The translations under genes and the position numbers were made by a program. From Acanthaster planci (taxonomy: Eukaryota; Echinodermata; Asteroidea; Valvatida; Acanthasteridae), in the NCBI RefSeq assembly GCF_001949145.1, contig NW_019091402.1, positions 556,134-620,133 on the forward strand: a DNA stretch of 64,000 bases, given 5' to 3'. Numbering within the stretch: the stretch's first letter is position 1; the number at the start of each line of letters is the position of its first letter. Shown one piece after another: positions 1-9,211 of the stretch. The notes under the pieces were generated by a model, which did no database searches, was not told the origin of the DNA, and saw nothing but the letters and a program-made list of their open reading frames with translations.

Positions 1-2452
1 TTAAACCCTTGGAAATGATTTCGAGCAAAAATGACGAAAAATGAAAAATTAAACCCTTGGAAATAATTTCGAGCAAAAATGACAAAAAATGCAAGATTAA
101 CCCCTTAGAGGTGATTTTTGACAAAAATGCCAAAAAATTCAAGATAAACCCCTTGGAAGTGATTTGGGCCAAAAATGACAAAAAATGCAAGACTAACCCC
201 CTGGATGTGATTTTTGACAAAAATGGCAAAAAAATGGAGAATTAACCTTTGCAAATGATTTTCGACAAAAATGACAAAACTTCAAGATTAACCCCTAGAA
301 GTGATTTTTGACAAAAATGCAAGATTAACCCCTTGGAAGTGATTTGGGCCAAAACTAACAAAAAATGCAAGATTATCCCCTCGATGTGATTTTTGACAAA
401 AATGGCAAAAAATTCAAAATTAACCCCTTGGAAGTGATTGAGACCAAAAATGACCAAAAAATGCAAGACTAATCCCTTAAATGTGATTTGGGCCAAAAAT
501 GACAAAAAATGAAGAATTAAACCCTTGGAAATGATATCAAACAAAACTGACGAAAAATGCAAGATTAACCCCTTAGAAGTGATTTTTGACAAAAATGCCT
601 GAAAATTCAAGATAAACCCATTGGAAGTGATTCGGGCCAAAAATGACAAAAAATGCAAGACTAACCCCTTGGATGTGATTTTTGACAAAAATGACAAAAA
701 CATGGAGATTTAACCCTTGCAAATGATTTTCGACAAAAAATGACAAAAATTCAAGATTAACCCCTTGGAAGTGATTTTTGACAAAAATGCAAGATTAACC
801 CCTTAGAAAAGATTTCGGCCAAAAATGACAAAAAAATGCAAGACTAACCCCTTGGATGTGATTTTTGACAAAAATGACAAAAAATAAGAATTAACCCCTT
901 GGAAGTGATTTTTGACAAAAATGACAAAAATTGAAGAATTAAACCCTTGAAAATAATTTCGAACAAAAATGACGAAAAATGCAAGATTAACCCCTGAGAA
1001 GTGATTTCTGACAAAATTGCCAAAAAATGAAAGATTAACCCTTTGGATGTAATTTTTGACAAAAATGACAAAAAAAAAGAATTAACCCCTTGAAGTGATT
1101 TTTGACAAAATTGCCAAAAAATGCAAGATTAACCCTTTGGAAGTGATTTGGGCCAAAAATGACAAAAAATGAAGAATTAAACCCTTGGAAATGATTTCCA
1201 ACAAAAATGACAAAAAATGCAAGATTGACCCCTTAGAAGTGATTTTTGACAAAAATGCAAACAAAATTCAAGATTAACCCCTTGGAAGTGATTTGGGCCA
1301 AAAATTTCAAAAAAATGCAAGACTAACCCCTTGGATGTGATTTTTTGACAAAAATGACACAAAAAGGAGAATTAACCCTTGCAAATGTTTTTCGACAAAA
1401 AATGACAAAAATTCAAGATTAACCCCTTGGAAGTGATTTGGGCCAAAACTGACAAAAAATGCAAGATTATCCCCTCGATGTGATTTTTGACAAAAATGAC
1501 AAGAAATGCAAGATTGGAAATGATTTTTGACAAAAATGAAAAAAAGGATTAAATCCTTGGAAATGATTTTGAGAAAAAATGACGAAAAATGAAGAATTAA
1601 ACCCTTGGAAATGTTTTTGGACAAAAATAATGAAAAATGCAAGATTAACCCCTTAGAAGTGATTTTTGATAAAAATGACAACATATGAAAGATTAACTGC
1701 TTGGAAGTGATTTTTTACAAAAAAGACAAAAAATGAAAAATTAAACCCTTGGAAGTGATTTTTGAGAAAAATTAGAAAAAATGAGGAATTAAACCCTTGG
1801 AAATCTTTTTGGACGAAAATGACAAAAAAGGAAGAATTAAACCCTTAGAAATGATTTTGAACAAAAATGACGAAAAATGCAAGATTAACCCCTGAGACGT
1901 GATTTTTTACAAAAATGACTAAATATGAAAGATTAACCCCTTGGAAGTGATTTTGGCCAAAAATTACAAAAAATGCAATACTAACCCCTTGGATGTGATT
2001 TTTGACAAAAATGACAAAAAATAAAGAATTAAACCCTTGGAAGAGATTTGGGCCAAAAATGACAAAAAATGCAAGACTAACCCCTTGGAAGTGATAATGA
2101 CAAAAGATGCAAGACTAACCCCTCGGAAGTGATTTGGGACAAGAATGACAAAAGATGCAAGATTAACCCCTTGGAGGTGATTTGGGACAAAAATGACAAA
2201 AGATGCAAGATTAACCCCTTGTAAGTGATTTTTGACAAAAAGGACAAAAAATGCAAGATTAACCCCTTGGAAGTGATTTTTGACAAAAATGCAAGATTAA
2301 CCCCTTGGAAGAGAATTTGGACAAAAATGAAAACAATACAAAATTAACCCCTTGGAAGTGATTTCGGCCAAAAATGACACAAAATGCAAGATTAATCCCT
2401 TCGAAGTAATTTAGGCCAAAAATGTAATATTAACCCCTTGCAAGTGATTTTT
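1..2452. repeat. 48-bp minisatellite array 1
   Basis: About fifty head-to-tail copies of a unit near 48 bp fill this stretch. Each copy has a core like AACCCCTTGGAAGTGATTTT followed by an A-rich spacer containing ACAAAAATGAC. Spacing of the core is exactly 48 in several places (49, 97, 145), but one-base indels and shortened units near 33 bp also occur. Because 48 is sixteen codons and the unit lacks stops in one frame on each strand, long repetitive open frames appear on both strands: a KNDKKCKINPLEVIFD-like repeat on + and an LSFLSKITSKGLILHF-like repeat on -. The indels, the presence on both strands and the lack of any flanking exon structure argue that this is satellite DNA and not a gene. 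The array runs off the left edge. Confidence 0.95.
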
Positions 2453-3418
2453 GGTAAGACAAGCAAGGTAAGGTAAGACAAACAAAATGCATTACCAATG
2501 TGTTCTTCGTTACATTACAAAAAGAAGCCTAATGGACCTGATTCAAAGTTCTTTCAGATAGAGATGGACACTGATGCTTCCGATCCCTATTGACTTGATC
2601 CATGAATTGATGAAGGGCCTACATGTAACTCCTCCCTCAGCGAGGCTTAAGATTTTAGTTTGGCAGTATTATACTTGTAAAGTGTCTGTACTTGAAGGTT
2701 GAAATAAAAGAATGAATAATGACAAATGTGTAATTAAGTTTTGGAAATTGCTAGGACGCAAATCTACATGCAACTTCAATATTCATAGCCTAAGAGAAAA
2801 GAAACAAGGACCTGCATTTCGTGTCGTCTTCATTCACTCTCGTCATCAACAAAGCTTGGTCAGTATTTTTATGAGGAGAAGGTAAATTAATTATGGCACT
2901 GGTTTTCGATAGTTTCTTGTTTCAAAACTGCAAAATAGACTAAATTCTTTGGTTACACTCTCTGTATTGTAATCGCATATATAGAACTAGACTACTTGTA
3001 ATTGTCCCTTTTCATGTCACTAAATTGAAATTAAAAAAAAACACTCGGCATATTAATAATCATCAGCATCAGGGCCAGATCACGGGAGGCATTGGGGGCA
3101 CATGTCCCCTTTCTTCACCAAAAAGTAAACAAAACGAGAAGAAAAAGAGGGAGAAGGAAGAAACATGGAGAGACCCATCCCAATAAATGTGGCAAAGGTG
3201 TAAAAGACAACAGGTCGGCTTTCCATGCTTTTGGTTACCCAACCACCTTAATTTTGCGGCCACGGACCCTAAAATTGTTAGTTCACGCACGCCCCCCCCC
3301 AATATCCTGGATCTAGCCCTGACCATGACAACTTTCTTAATAGTATAAATGCATCTTAAAGTGACATTTTGGATGGCTTCTGATAATCTGATAATAGTTA
3401 TTTCCAAAGTGATACAAG
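2453..3418. repeat. Array flank, copy A of near-identical duplication
   Basis: This 966-bp non-repetitive segment follows array 1. It starts at a GGTAAG word and ends at GATACAAG, two bases before the only N in the window. It is nearly identical to 4284-5232, differing by scattered single bases and an 18-bp indel near 3093-3110 (present here, absent in copy B). The last distinctive satellite units before it (2301-2452) also match those before copy B (4132-4283). It contains a short inverted-repeat element at 3070-3321. No coding potential was recognised. Open frames in it are not conserved in length between the two copies. Confidence 0.9.
3070..3321. mobile_element. MITE-like element with CAGGG ends (copy A)
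   Basis: The segment begins CAGGGCCAGATC and ends as the reverse complement of CAGGGCTAGATCCAGGAT, giving terminal inverted repeats of about 16 bp. CAGGG-type ends are typical of hAT-derived non-autonomous elements. The 8-bp flanks (ATCAGCAT and ACCATGAC) do not match, so no target-site duplication supports the assignment. There is a run of C residues near the right end (about 3291-3300) and no transposase fragment. Confidence 0.55.
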
Positions 3419-3419
3419 C

Positions 3420-3420
3420 N
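3420..3420. other. Single undetermined base at array/flank junction
   Basis: This is the only N in the window. To its left is the end of flank copy A (GATACAAGC). To its right the 48-bp satellite restarts mid-unit (GCAAGATTAACC). The homology between flank copies A and B stops at the same place, 3418 and 5232. A join of two contigs or haplotypes is therefore at least as likely as a natural junction. Confidence 0.8.
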
Positions 3421-4283
3421 GCAAGATTAACCCCTTAGAAGTGACTTTTGACAAAAATGCCAAAAAATGAAAGATTAACCCCTTGGAAGTGATTTTTGAC
3501 AAAAATGACAAAAAATAAAGAATTAACCCCTTGGAAGTGATTTTTTGACAAAAATGACAAAAACTGAAGAATTAAACCCTTGGGAATGATTTCGAACAAA
3601 AATGACAAAAATGCAAGATTAACCCCTTAGAAGTGATTTTTGACAAAAATGACAAAAATTCAAGATTAACCCCTTGGAAGTGATTTTTGACAAAAATGCA
3701 AGATTAACCCCTTGAAAGTGATTTGGGCCAAAAATGACAAAAAATGCAAGACTATCCCCTTGGATGTGATTTTTGACAAAAAATGCAAGATTAACCCCTT
3801 GGAAGTGACTTTGACAAAAATGACAAAAAATGCAAGACTAACCTCTTGAATGTTATTTTTGACAAAAATGACAAAAAATGCAAGAGTAACCCCTTGGATG
3901 TGATTTTTGACAAAAATGACAAAAAAATGAAAAAATTAACCCTTGGAAATGATTTTCGACAAAAAATGACAAAAAATTCAAGATTAACCCCTTGGAAGTG
4001 ATTTGGGCCAAAACTGACAAAAAATGCAAGACTATCCCCTGGGATACGATTTTTGACAAAAATGACAATTAATTCAAGATTAACCCCCTGGAAGTGCATC
4101 AGGCCAAAAATGACAAAAAATGCAAGATTAACCCCTTGGAAGAGAATTTGGACAAAAATAAAAACAATGCAAAATTAACCCCTTGGAAGTGATTTCGGCC
4201 AAAAATGACACAAAATGCAAGATTAATCCCTTGGAAGTAATTTAGGCCAAAAATGCAATATTAACCCCTTGCAAGTGATTTTT
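3421..4283. repeat. 48-bp minisatellite array 2
   Basis: These are the same units as array 1, about eighteen of them. The array includes the same distinctive terminal units as array 1 (CCCCTTGGAAGAGAATTTGG at 4132 matches 2301). It ends at the same TTTTTGGTAAGAC boundary. The array is shorter than array 1, and its left end is cut at the N. Open frames on both strands again reflect the 16-codon period and not a gene. Confidence 0.93.
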
Positions 4284-5232
4284 GGTAAGACAAGCAAGGT
4301 AAGGTAAGACAGACAAAATGCATTACCAATGTGTTCTTCGTTACATTACAAAAAGAAGCCTAATGGACCTGATACAAAGTTCTTTCAGATAGAGATGGAC
4401 ACTGATGCTTCCGATCCCTATTGACTTGATCCATGAATTGATGAAGGGCCTACATGTAACTCTTCCCTCAGCGAGGCTTAAGATTTTAGTTTGGCAGTAT
4501 TTTACTTGTAAAGTGTCTGTACTTGAAGGTTGAAATAAAAGAATGAATAATGACAAATGTGTAATTAAGTTTTGGAAATTGCTAGGACGCAAATCTACAT
4601 GCAACTTCAATATTCATGGCCTAAGAGAAAAGAAACAAGGACCTGCATTCGTGTCGTCTTCATTCACTCTCGTCATCAACAAAGCTTTGTCAGTATTTTA
4701 TGAGGGGAAGGTAAATTAATTATGGCACTGGTTTTCGATAGATTCTTGTTTCAAAACTTCAAAATAGACTAAATTCTTAGGTTACACTCTCTGTATTGTA
4801 ATCGCATATATAGAACTAGACTACTTGTAATTGTCCCTTTTCATGTCACTAAATTGAAATTAACAAAAAAAAACCACTCGGCATTTTAATAATCATCAGC
4901 ATCAGGGCCAGATCCAGGGAGGCATTTCTTCACCAAAAAGTAAACCAAACGAGAAGAAAAAGACGGAGACAGAAGAAAAATGGAGAGACCCAGCCCCATA
5001 AATGTGGCAAAGGTGTAAAAGACAACAGGTCTGCTTTCCATGCTTTTGGTTACCCAACCACCTTAATTTTGCGGCCACGGACCCTAAAATTGTTAGTTCA
5101 CGCACGCCACCCCCCATATCCTGGATCTACCCCTGACCATGACAACTTTCTTCACAGTATAAATGCATCTTAATGTGACATTTTGGATGGCTTCTGATAA
5201 TCTGATAATAGTTATTTCCAAAGTGATACAAG
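4284..5232. repeat. Array flank, copy B of near-identical duplication
   Basis: This is the second copy of the 2453-3418 flank. The alignment is colinear with an offset of 1831 at its left end and 1814 at its right end, mostly explained by an 18-bp deletion near 4924. The deleted 18 bp in copy A surround a GGGGCACATGTCCCC near-palindrome. Unlike copy A, this copy continues without a break into unique sequence at 5233, so it is the copy attached to the rest of the locus. Confidence 0.9.
4903..5135. mobile_element. MITE-like element with CAGGG ends (copy B)
   Basis: This is the counterpart of the 3070-3321 element. The ends are CAGGGCCAGATCCAGGGA and the complement of CAGGGGTAGATCCAGGAT, so 16-bp inverted termini are clearer here than in copy A. 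Flanking 8-mers are the same non-matching pair as in copy A, so the insertion predates the duplication or haplotype split. Confidence 0.55.
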
Positions 5233-5772
5233 TCCAAGGGTCATATCCATACACTACAGACTTGCAGAATGTAGGCTGAGTGCAGGAATTTTCGACCAAG
5301 AGGAGAATTCGAACATTTAATGTTCTATATCCTTCTTTCCAAACAGGTCAGTTTTTTACTCAATATTTCTGCTTCATAGCCATCAAATCCCTCCAAGAAA
5401 AAGTAATTTCACAAACTCTGTTCCACGAATAATAATACACTTCATTTTCATGAATTTATCAGAACTGAGAGACGGAGGCGCACACGATGAGACTGCTACC
5501 CAGGTTCAATATCCCTTAAAGTGTACATAGGTAACAGATGGGAACCATGCTGAAATGGCGCCCTCTGTTGATGATATTGCACCAATCAATCGGAAAATTA
5601 CAAGCAGTCATTTTCAACTCGAAAATTCACCTCTTGGTGCGCAGTTTTAAAGGTGGAAACAAGGATTTATGAACTTTTCATCATGTTATAAAAAGTCGAC
5701 AAAAACCAAAACTAGGTAATTCCCTTCGATGTGTCACGAACTGAAAGGAAGAAAAAGTGGTTGATCATGGCC
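5233..5772. other. Unique non-coding stretch
   Basis: No gene or repeat is recognised here. The only item noted is a CTCF-like word on the - strand at 5558-5571 (GCGCCCTCTGTTGA), listed separately. Confidence 0.5.
5558..5571 (-). promoter_or_regulatory. CTCF-like motif
   Basis: Read on the - strand, the word TCAACAGAGGGCGC matches 12 of 14 positions of the bilaterian CTCF core consensus as I know it. A closely similar word occurs at 27200-27213 in the other orientation. A single motif match is weak evidence for binding. Confidence 0.2.
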
Positions 5773-6018
5773 TACAAGATTAACCCGCTGGAAGTGAATG
5801 TTGGCAAAAATAACGAAAAATACAAAATAAACCCTTTGGAAATGTTTAGGGCAAAAATGATTTAAAATGCAAAATTGACCCGCTGGAAGTGAGTTTTTAG
5901 CAAAAATGATGAAAAATGCAATATGTACTCCTTGGAATCTTTTTTGGGTAAAGATAATGGAAAATGCAAGATTAACCCCTTGGGAGTCATTTTTCTCAAA
6001 ATGATGAAAAATGCAAGA
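5773..6018. repeat. Decayed outlying copies of the 48-bp satellite
   Basis: Five or six diverged units are recognisable, with cores like AAGATTAACCCGCTGGAAGTGA and A-rich spacers, starting at 5773 and ending near GCAAGAAT at about 6018. Divergence is much higher than in arrays 1 and 2. This looks like an older edge of the same array family, separated by about 540 bp of unique DNA. Confidence 0.85.
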
Positions 6019-6226
6019 ATGAAATTTGGGGTAGAATTATCAAAATGCAAAATAATGATTAGACGAGTCCAAAATTTGGTAAGGGGGTTAGAAACCTCAA
6101 AAAAGGTGAGTGGAATACAAACAGAAAAAGCTAGTTTTCATTTTCATAACTTCAAGCAACAACAATATTTCCTATCTTTTTCTCCCAAAACTAATAGCAT
6201 ACTTTCTTAACATTTTGTGCAGATTT

Positions 6227-6380
6227 AGTTACCGAAGTGAACACGTCTCGCGCTCGAAGGGTGTAGAAAAGAGGCTTTAGCACGAGAACCAGCACGCCGT
6301 AACCAACATGTGCGCACACTCCATTCCGTTTGCATTACACTTTCTGGTTCAAAATGACATCACTGCTCGGTACTCTGTAG
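6227..6380. mobile_element. MITE family 1, copy 1 (ACCGAAGTG ends)
   Basis: The left end AGTTACCGAAGTG and right end GCTCGGTACTCTGTAG are a decayed inverted pair. The whole segment is homologous to 31100-31248: both share ACACTTTCTGGTTCA-like and GAGAACCAGC-like blocks in the same order. It has no coding capacity. The superfamily is not assignable. Confidence 0.6.
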
Positions 6381-7047
6381 CCCAAGAAAACGTTTGAATT
6401 CGCTTTAAGGCAGCTTCCAAAAATGTTGCAACGATGGCTGAAGGGTCGCTACAACCGTCAGGTGAAACAAAACTGAGGCAGACACGCATACGAGTTCTGT
6501 AGGGCAACCCGTCGGTGCCTGGTGGTAACAGGTTTCCTGTGAGGAAAAGACAGAGTTGAAGGGATTTTTTTTGGTCTTACTTCAAGACAACCCTGGGAAT
6601 CTCGGGCCTCTTTACCGATTTATCATGTAGCAGACTAGGCTTAGCAAGGTCGCTTGAAATGGCTGGAAGCTATAGGCCCTAGTCATGCAAGAGCACCGCA
6701 CCCATTCTTGTAATTATTTTCACTGAAATTATCCAGCAGACAATCGATGCTCATTCGTACCACAAGTTGTTTTTACGCCAAAGGCATCTCCAGAAATTCA
6801 GATTGAATGGGATGTTGCAGTAAGCGCTAATCATGCACATTACTTGCATTTCAAACAAACCGCAAAATATGAGTTAGGCTTGATATATTGAAACGAAAAT
6901 AGGGCTGTAATATGCATAGAAAAGGTACTACATTTGACCAAAGAGGAAACGAACGATGTGGTCTCTGCGTGGCTAACTATCACGTGTGATCAAAATGTGA
7001 AACTGAGGCCCAAGCCATAGAAAAGAATCATCCAGGGTTAGGCACTC
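6381..7047. other. Non-coding stretch
   Basis: I see no gene, repeat array or structured element here. Confidence 0.4.
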
Positions 7048-7200
7048 AATTTCATTTCATTTCATTGATTATTTCTCAGGTACATGTGTCAAGACGGAGA
7101 CAACAAGCATAAAACACGGACATAAGAAATTACAAAATACACGGTAAAAACTGGTAACACCCCTGAGGAATTGCCAAGAAGCGAACTTAATCACTATCGT
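7048..7200 (-). mobile_element. Possible 3' end of a truncated LINE
   Basis: Read on the - strand, the sequence runs through GTGTTTTATGCTTGTTGTC and GACACATGTACCTGAGAAAT and ends in a short TGAAA tandem tail (7048-7066 on +). Short-repeat tails of this kind are usual for CR1/L2-type LINEs, which insert 5'-truncated. No reverse-transcriptase codons are present, and the 5' limit is a guess. Confidence 0.35.
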
Positions 7201-8743
7201 GAGGCTCTCCTAAGATGCCATCAGAAAAAGAGAATAAATAGGCCTAACATATGGACATCAATGGGAATAAACAGGTTATCATCTGCTTATAAAAATATCG
7301 GTAAAAATTACTAATACAGGTATAAATAATAAACTTATTCCTTAATTAGTAATAGGATACATGTACACTGCACTAATTACTCAAAAATATACTGATTACA
7401 ATAGAATTTTAAAAGTACTAAATACTTCCACGCATTAAATTCTCAAAAGGACAAATTTGCTTTCTGATCACATAACACTAAAGCTACAAAATTATACACT
7501 GTCAGTGTCTGACATCAATAACAATTGACTATTAACATCCTTTCCAGGTCGTTTGAGGGGATGCAGCGGGTGCTAGACGTCACAGAAAGCGCGCTCTAAA
7601 CACACAGCTTATACGGGTGTGCTCGTCACTAGCTGATCTATGGAAGGTCGAATTGCTTCTGCTGCTAGCGCATGTGATTTTTCAAGTTGATGAACCATCT
7701 GATCCCCGAATTTGCGCTGTCTTTCCACGGTGTCCTTATTGTTGGCACTCCATGATGTGTTTCAAGTTCAAAGGTTGTCGTGATGTTGAGTATGGAAATA
7801 TACTTATATACAAATACAAATATATATGCAAATATACAAATAAAGGTTCCATCTCCTGTCGTTTTTCCATTCGTAGGACTATAGCCTTGCCCAATTCTGC
7901 CTTGATTTGAAACACCAAACTGCATAATAGACAAGACTTCATTTGTATTGCTCGGGGTTTTTGGCATATCTCATTTTCATGGGAAGTTCAAATGCCCATG
8001 GTCACAGGAAAGTATGGTTTCGGCGTCCCATTTACTTGATCATTTTATTCTACATTTGTCATCCACACTACGCAGAAGCGTAACGGCGGGTGGGGGATTT
8101 CAGGCACAGATCTGCGGGGTGTGTGGTATGTTTTTCTTTATGTTTTCGGTTTGGGTAGCAAAAATCCCAACCAATCATAAGCGAAAGGTCAGCATACATT
8201 AATCTATAATGCAAATTGAAAGTATACGAAAGATGGCGAGCGTATCAAGTGTGTCGGCGTCCGTGAGTGCAGGCCAGTTGTCTGAGCAGTACTTGGACAG
8301 TTCTTTAGAATATGCTGCTGGAAAACATCACCTTGCTGACTTTAAACCCTGCAGTATTTTTACAGGCTATTGAAGCATCTGTGCGCAAGCCTGACGTTTT
8401 AGTCTCTACCCACGGGATATGGTATGAGCTCCATATTTCAAGCACTGCCATTTTGCTTTGACCATTCGGCCTTGATGACCTGCTACTTGCTAGTGTTACT
8501 CCAACGTCAGCACCATCTCCCACCAACAAGCATCGTAGTTGTCATCTCACCGCTTATTGAAAAACCAGATGGAACATTGCGCCAGCTTAGGAGTTGATGC
8601 CGTTCATTTCGGAGACTCATCTGCTTCAACCATGGAGGAATAAAACAACTCCATGCTTCAACTGTTTACTCGAAATTTATGAATAATGCATACAAGAAAG
8701 CTTATGGATAATTCAACACAAAAACCTCAAAATCAAGTTGGAA
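7201..8743. other. Non-coding stretch, AT-rich at left
   Basis: About 7250-7500 is strongly AT-rich and stop-dense. Short open frames to the right have no recognisable family similarity. No structured element was noticed. Confidence 0.4.
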
Positions 8744-8822
8744 AAGGCCTCGTGGCTGTGCCACTCGCCTGGTCTCCTATCCAGTCGCTGTGCAGTTGCA
8801 CACCCACAGCCACGAAGGCCTT
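8744..8822. repeat. Inverted repeat (foldback)
   Basis: The arms AAGGCCTCGTGGCTGTG (8744-8760) and CACAGCCACGAAGGCCTT (8805-8822) pair with a single bulged base around a 44-bp GC-rich loop. It could be a small foldback element or a transcribed hairpin. No target-site duplication is clear. Confidence 0.6.
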
Positions 8823-9082
8823 GACGAAAGGCTAAGGCGTACACGCACCTGCGGTGGAGTCCAATGTCTTGGGGGTGTAAGCGCGCCCTTGCGGCTCGTA
8901 CATTAGCAGATATGGGCGGGTAATGCTTTATACCTGCAGCCAATCTCAAGCCAGACAAATGAATATGAACTCAAGGCAGGGTGTGTTGTACGGGAAAAGC
9001 TCCCTAGTGCCAAAGAATAGTCCAGAAAAGAAGCATACGATTTTACAAACTGAAGTCGTTCAAAAACGTTTCAAAACTTAAA

Positions 9083-9211
9083 AGAAGACAAATGCTGAGA
9101 TTTAGTATAGAATGATGCTGTCAGGATAAGGGTGGGTGTGTTTCTTTCGAACTTACACACCCAAAACCGATTAATAACTTAGTCTGTACTTAATCTCAGC
9201 ATTTGTCTTCT
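9083..9211. mobile_element. Short MITE with 28-bp inverted ends
   Basis: The left arm starts AGAAGACAAATGCTGAGA at 9083 and continues to about 9110. The right arm (9183-9211) is its reverse complement with about two mismatches. The whole is 129 bp with a GGGTGTGT-rich centre. The arms and size fit a non-autonomous DNA element. The flanks (CTTAA and AAGAC) give no certain target-site duplication. Confidence 0.7.

Noticed and set aside
242-703. 153-codon repetitive frame on the - strand in the satellite
   Set aside because: It arises from the stop-free 48-bp unit. Equivalent frames exist on the other strand and are broken by indels in neighbouring units.
3069-3407. 112-codon frame on the - strand (and its shorter counterpart at 4902-5117)
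   Set aside because: The frame is broken differently in the near-identical sister copy and overlaps the inverted-repeat element. Not a conserved gene.
1-4283. Regularly spaced repeats resembling a CRISPR array
   Set aside because: The spacers are themselves repeats of the same unit, the genome is eukaryotic, and there are no cas genes. It is a minisatellite.
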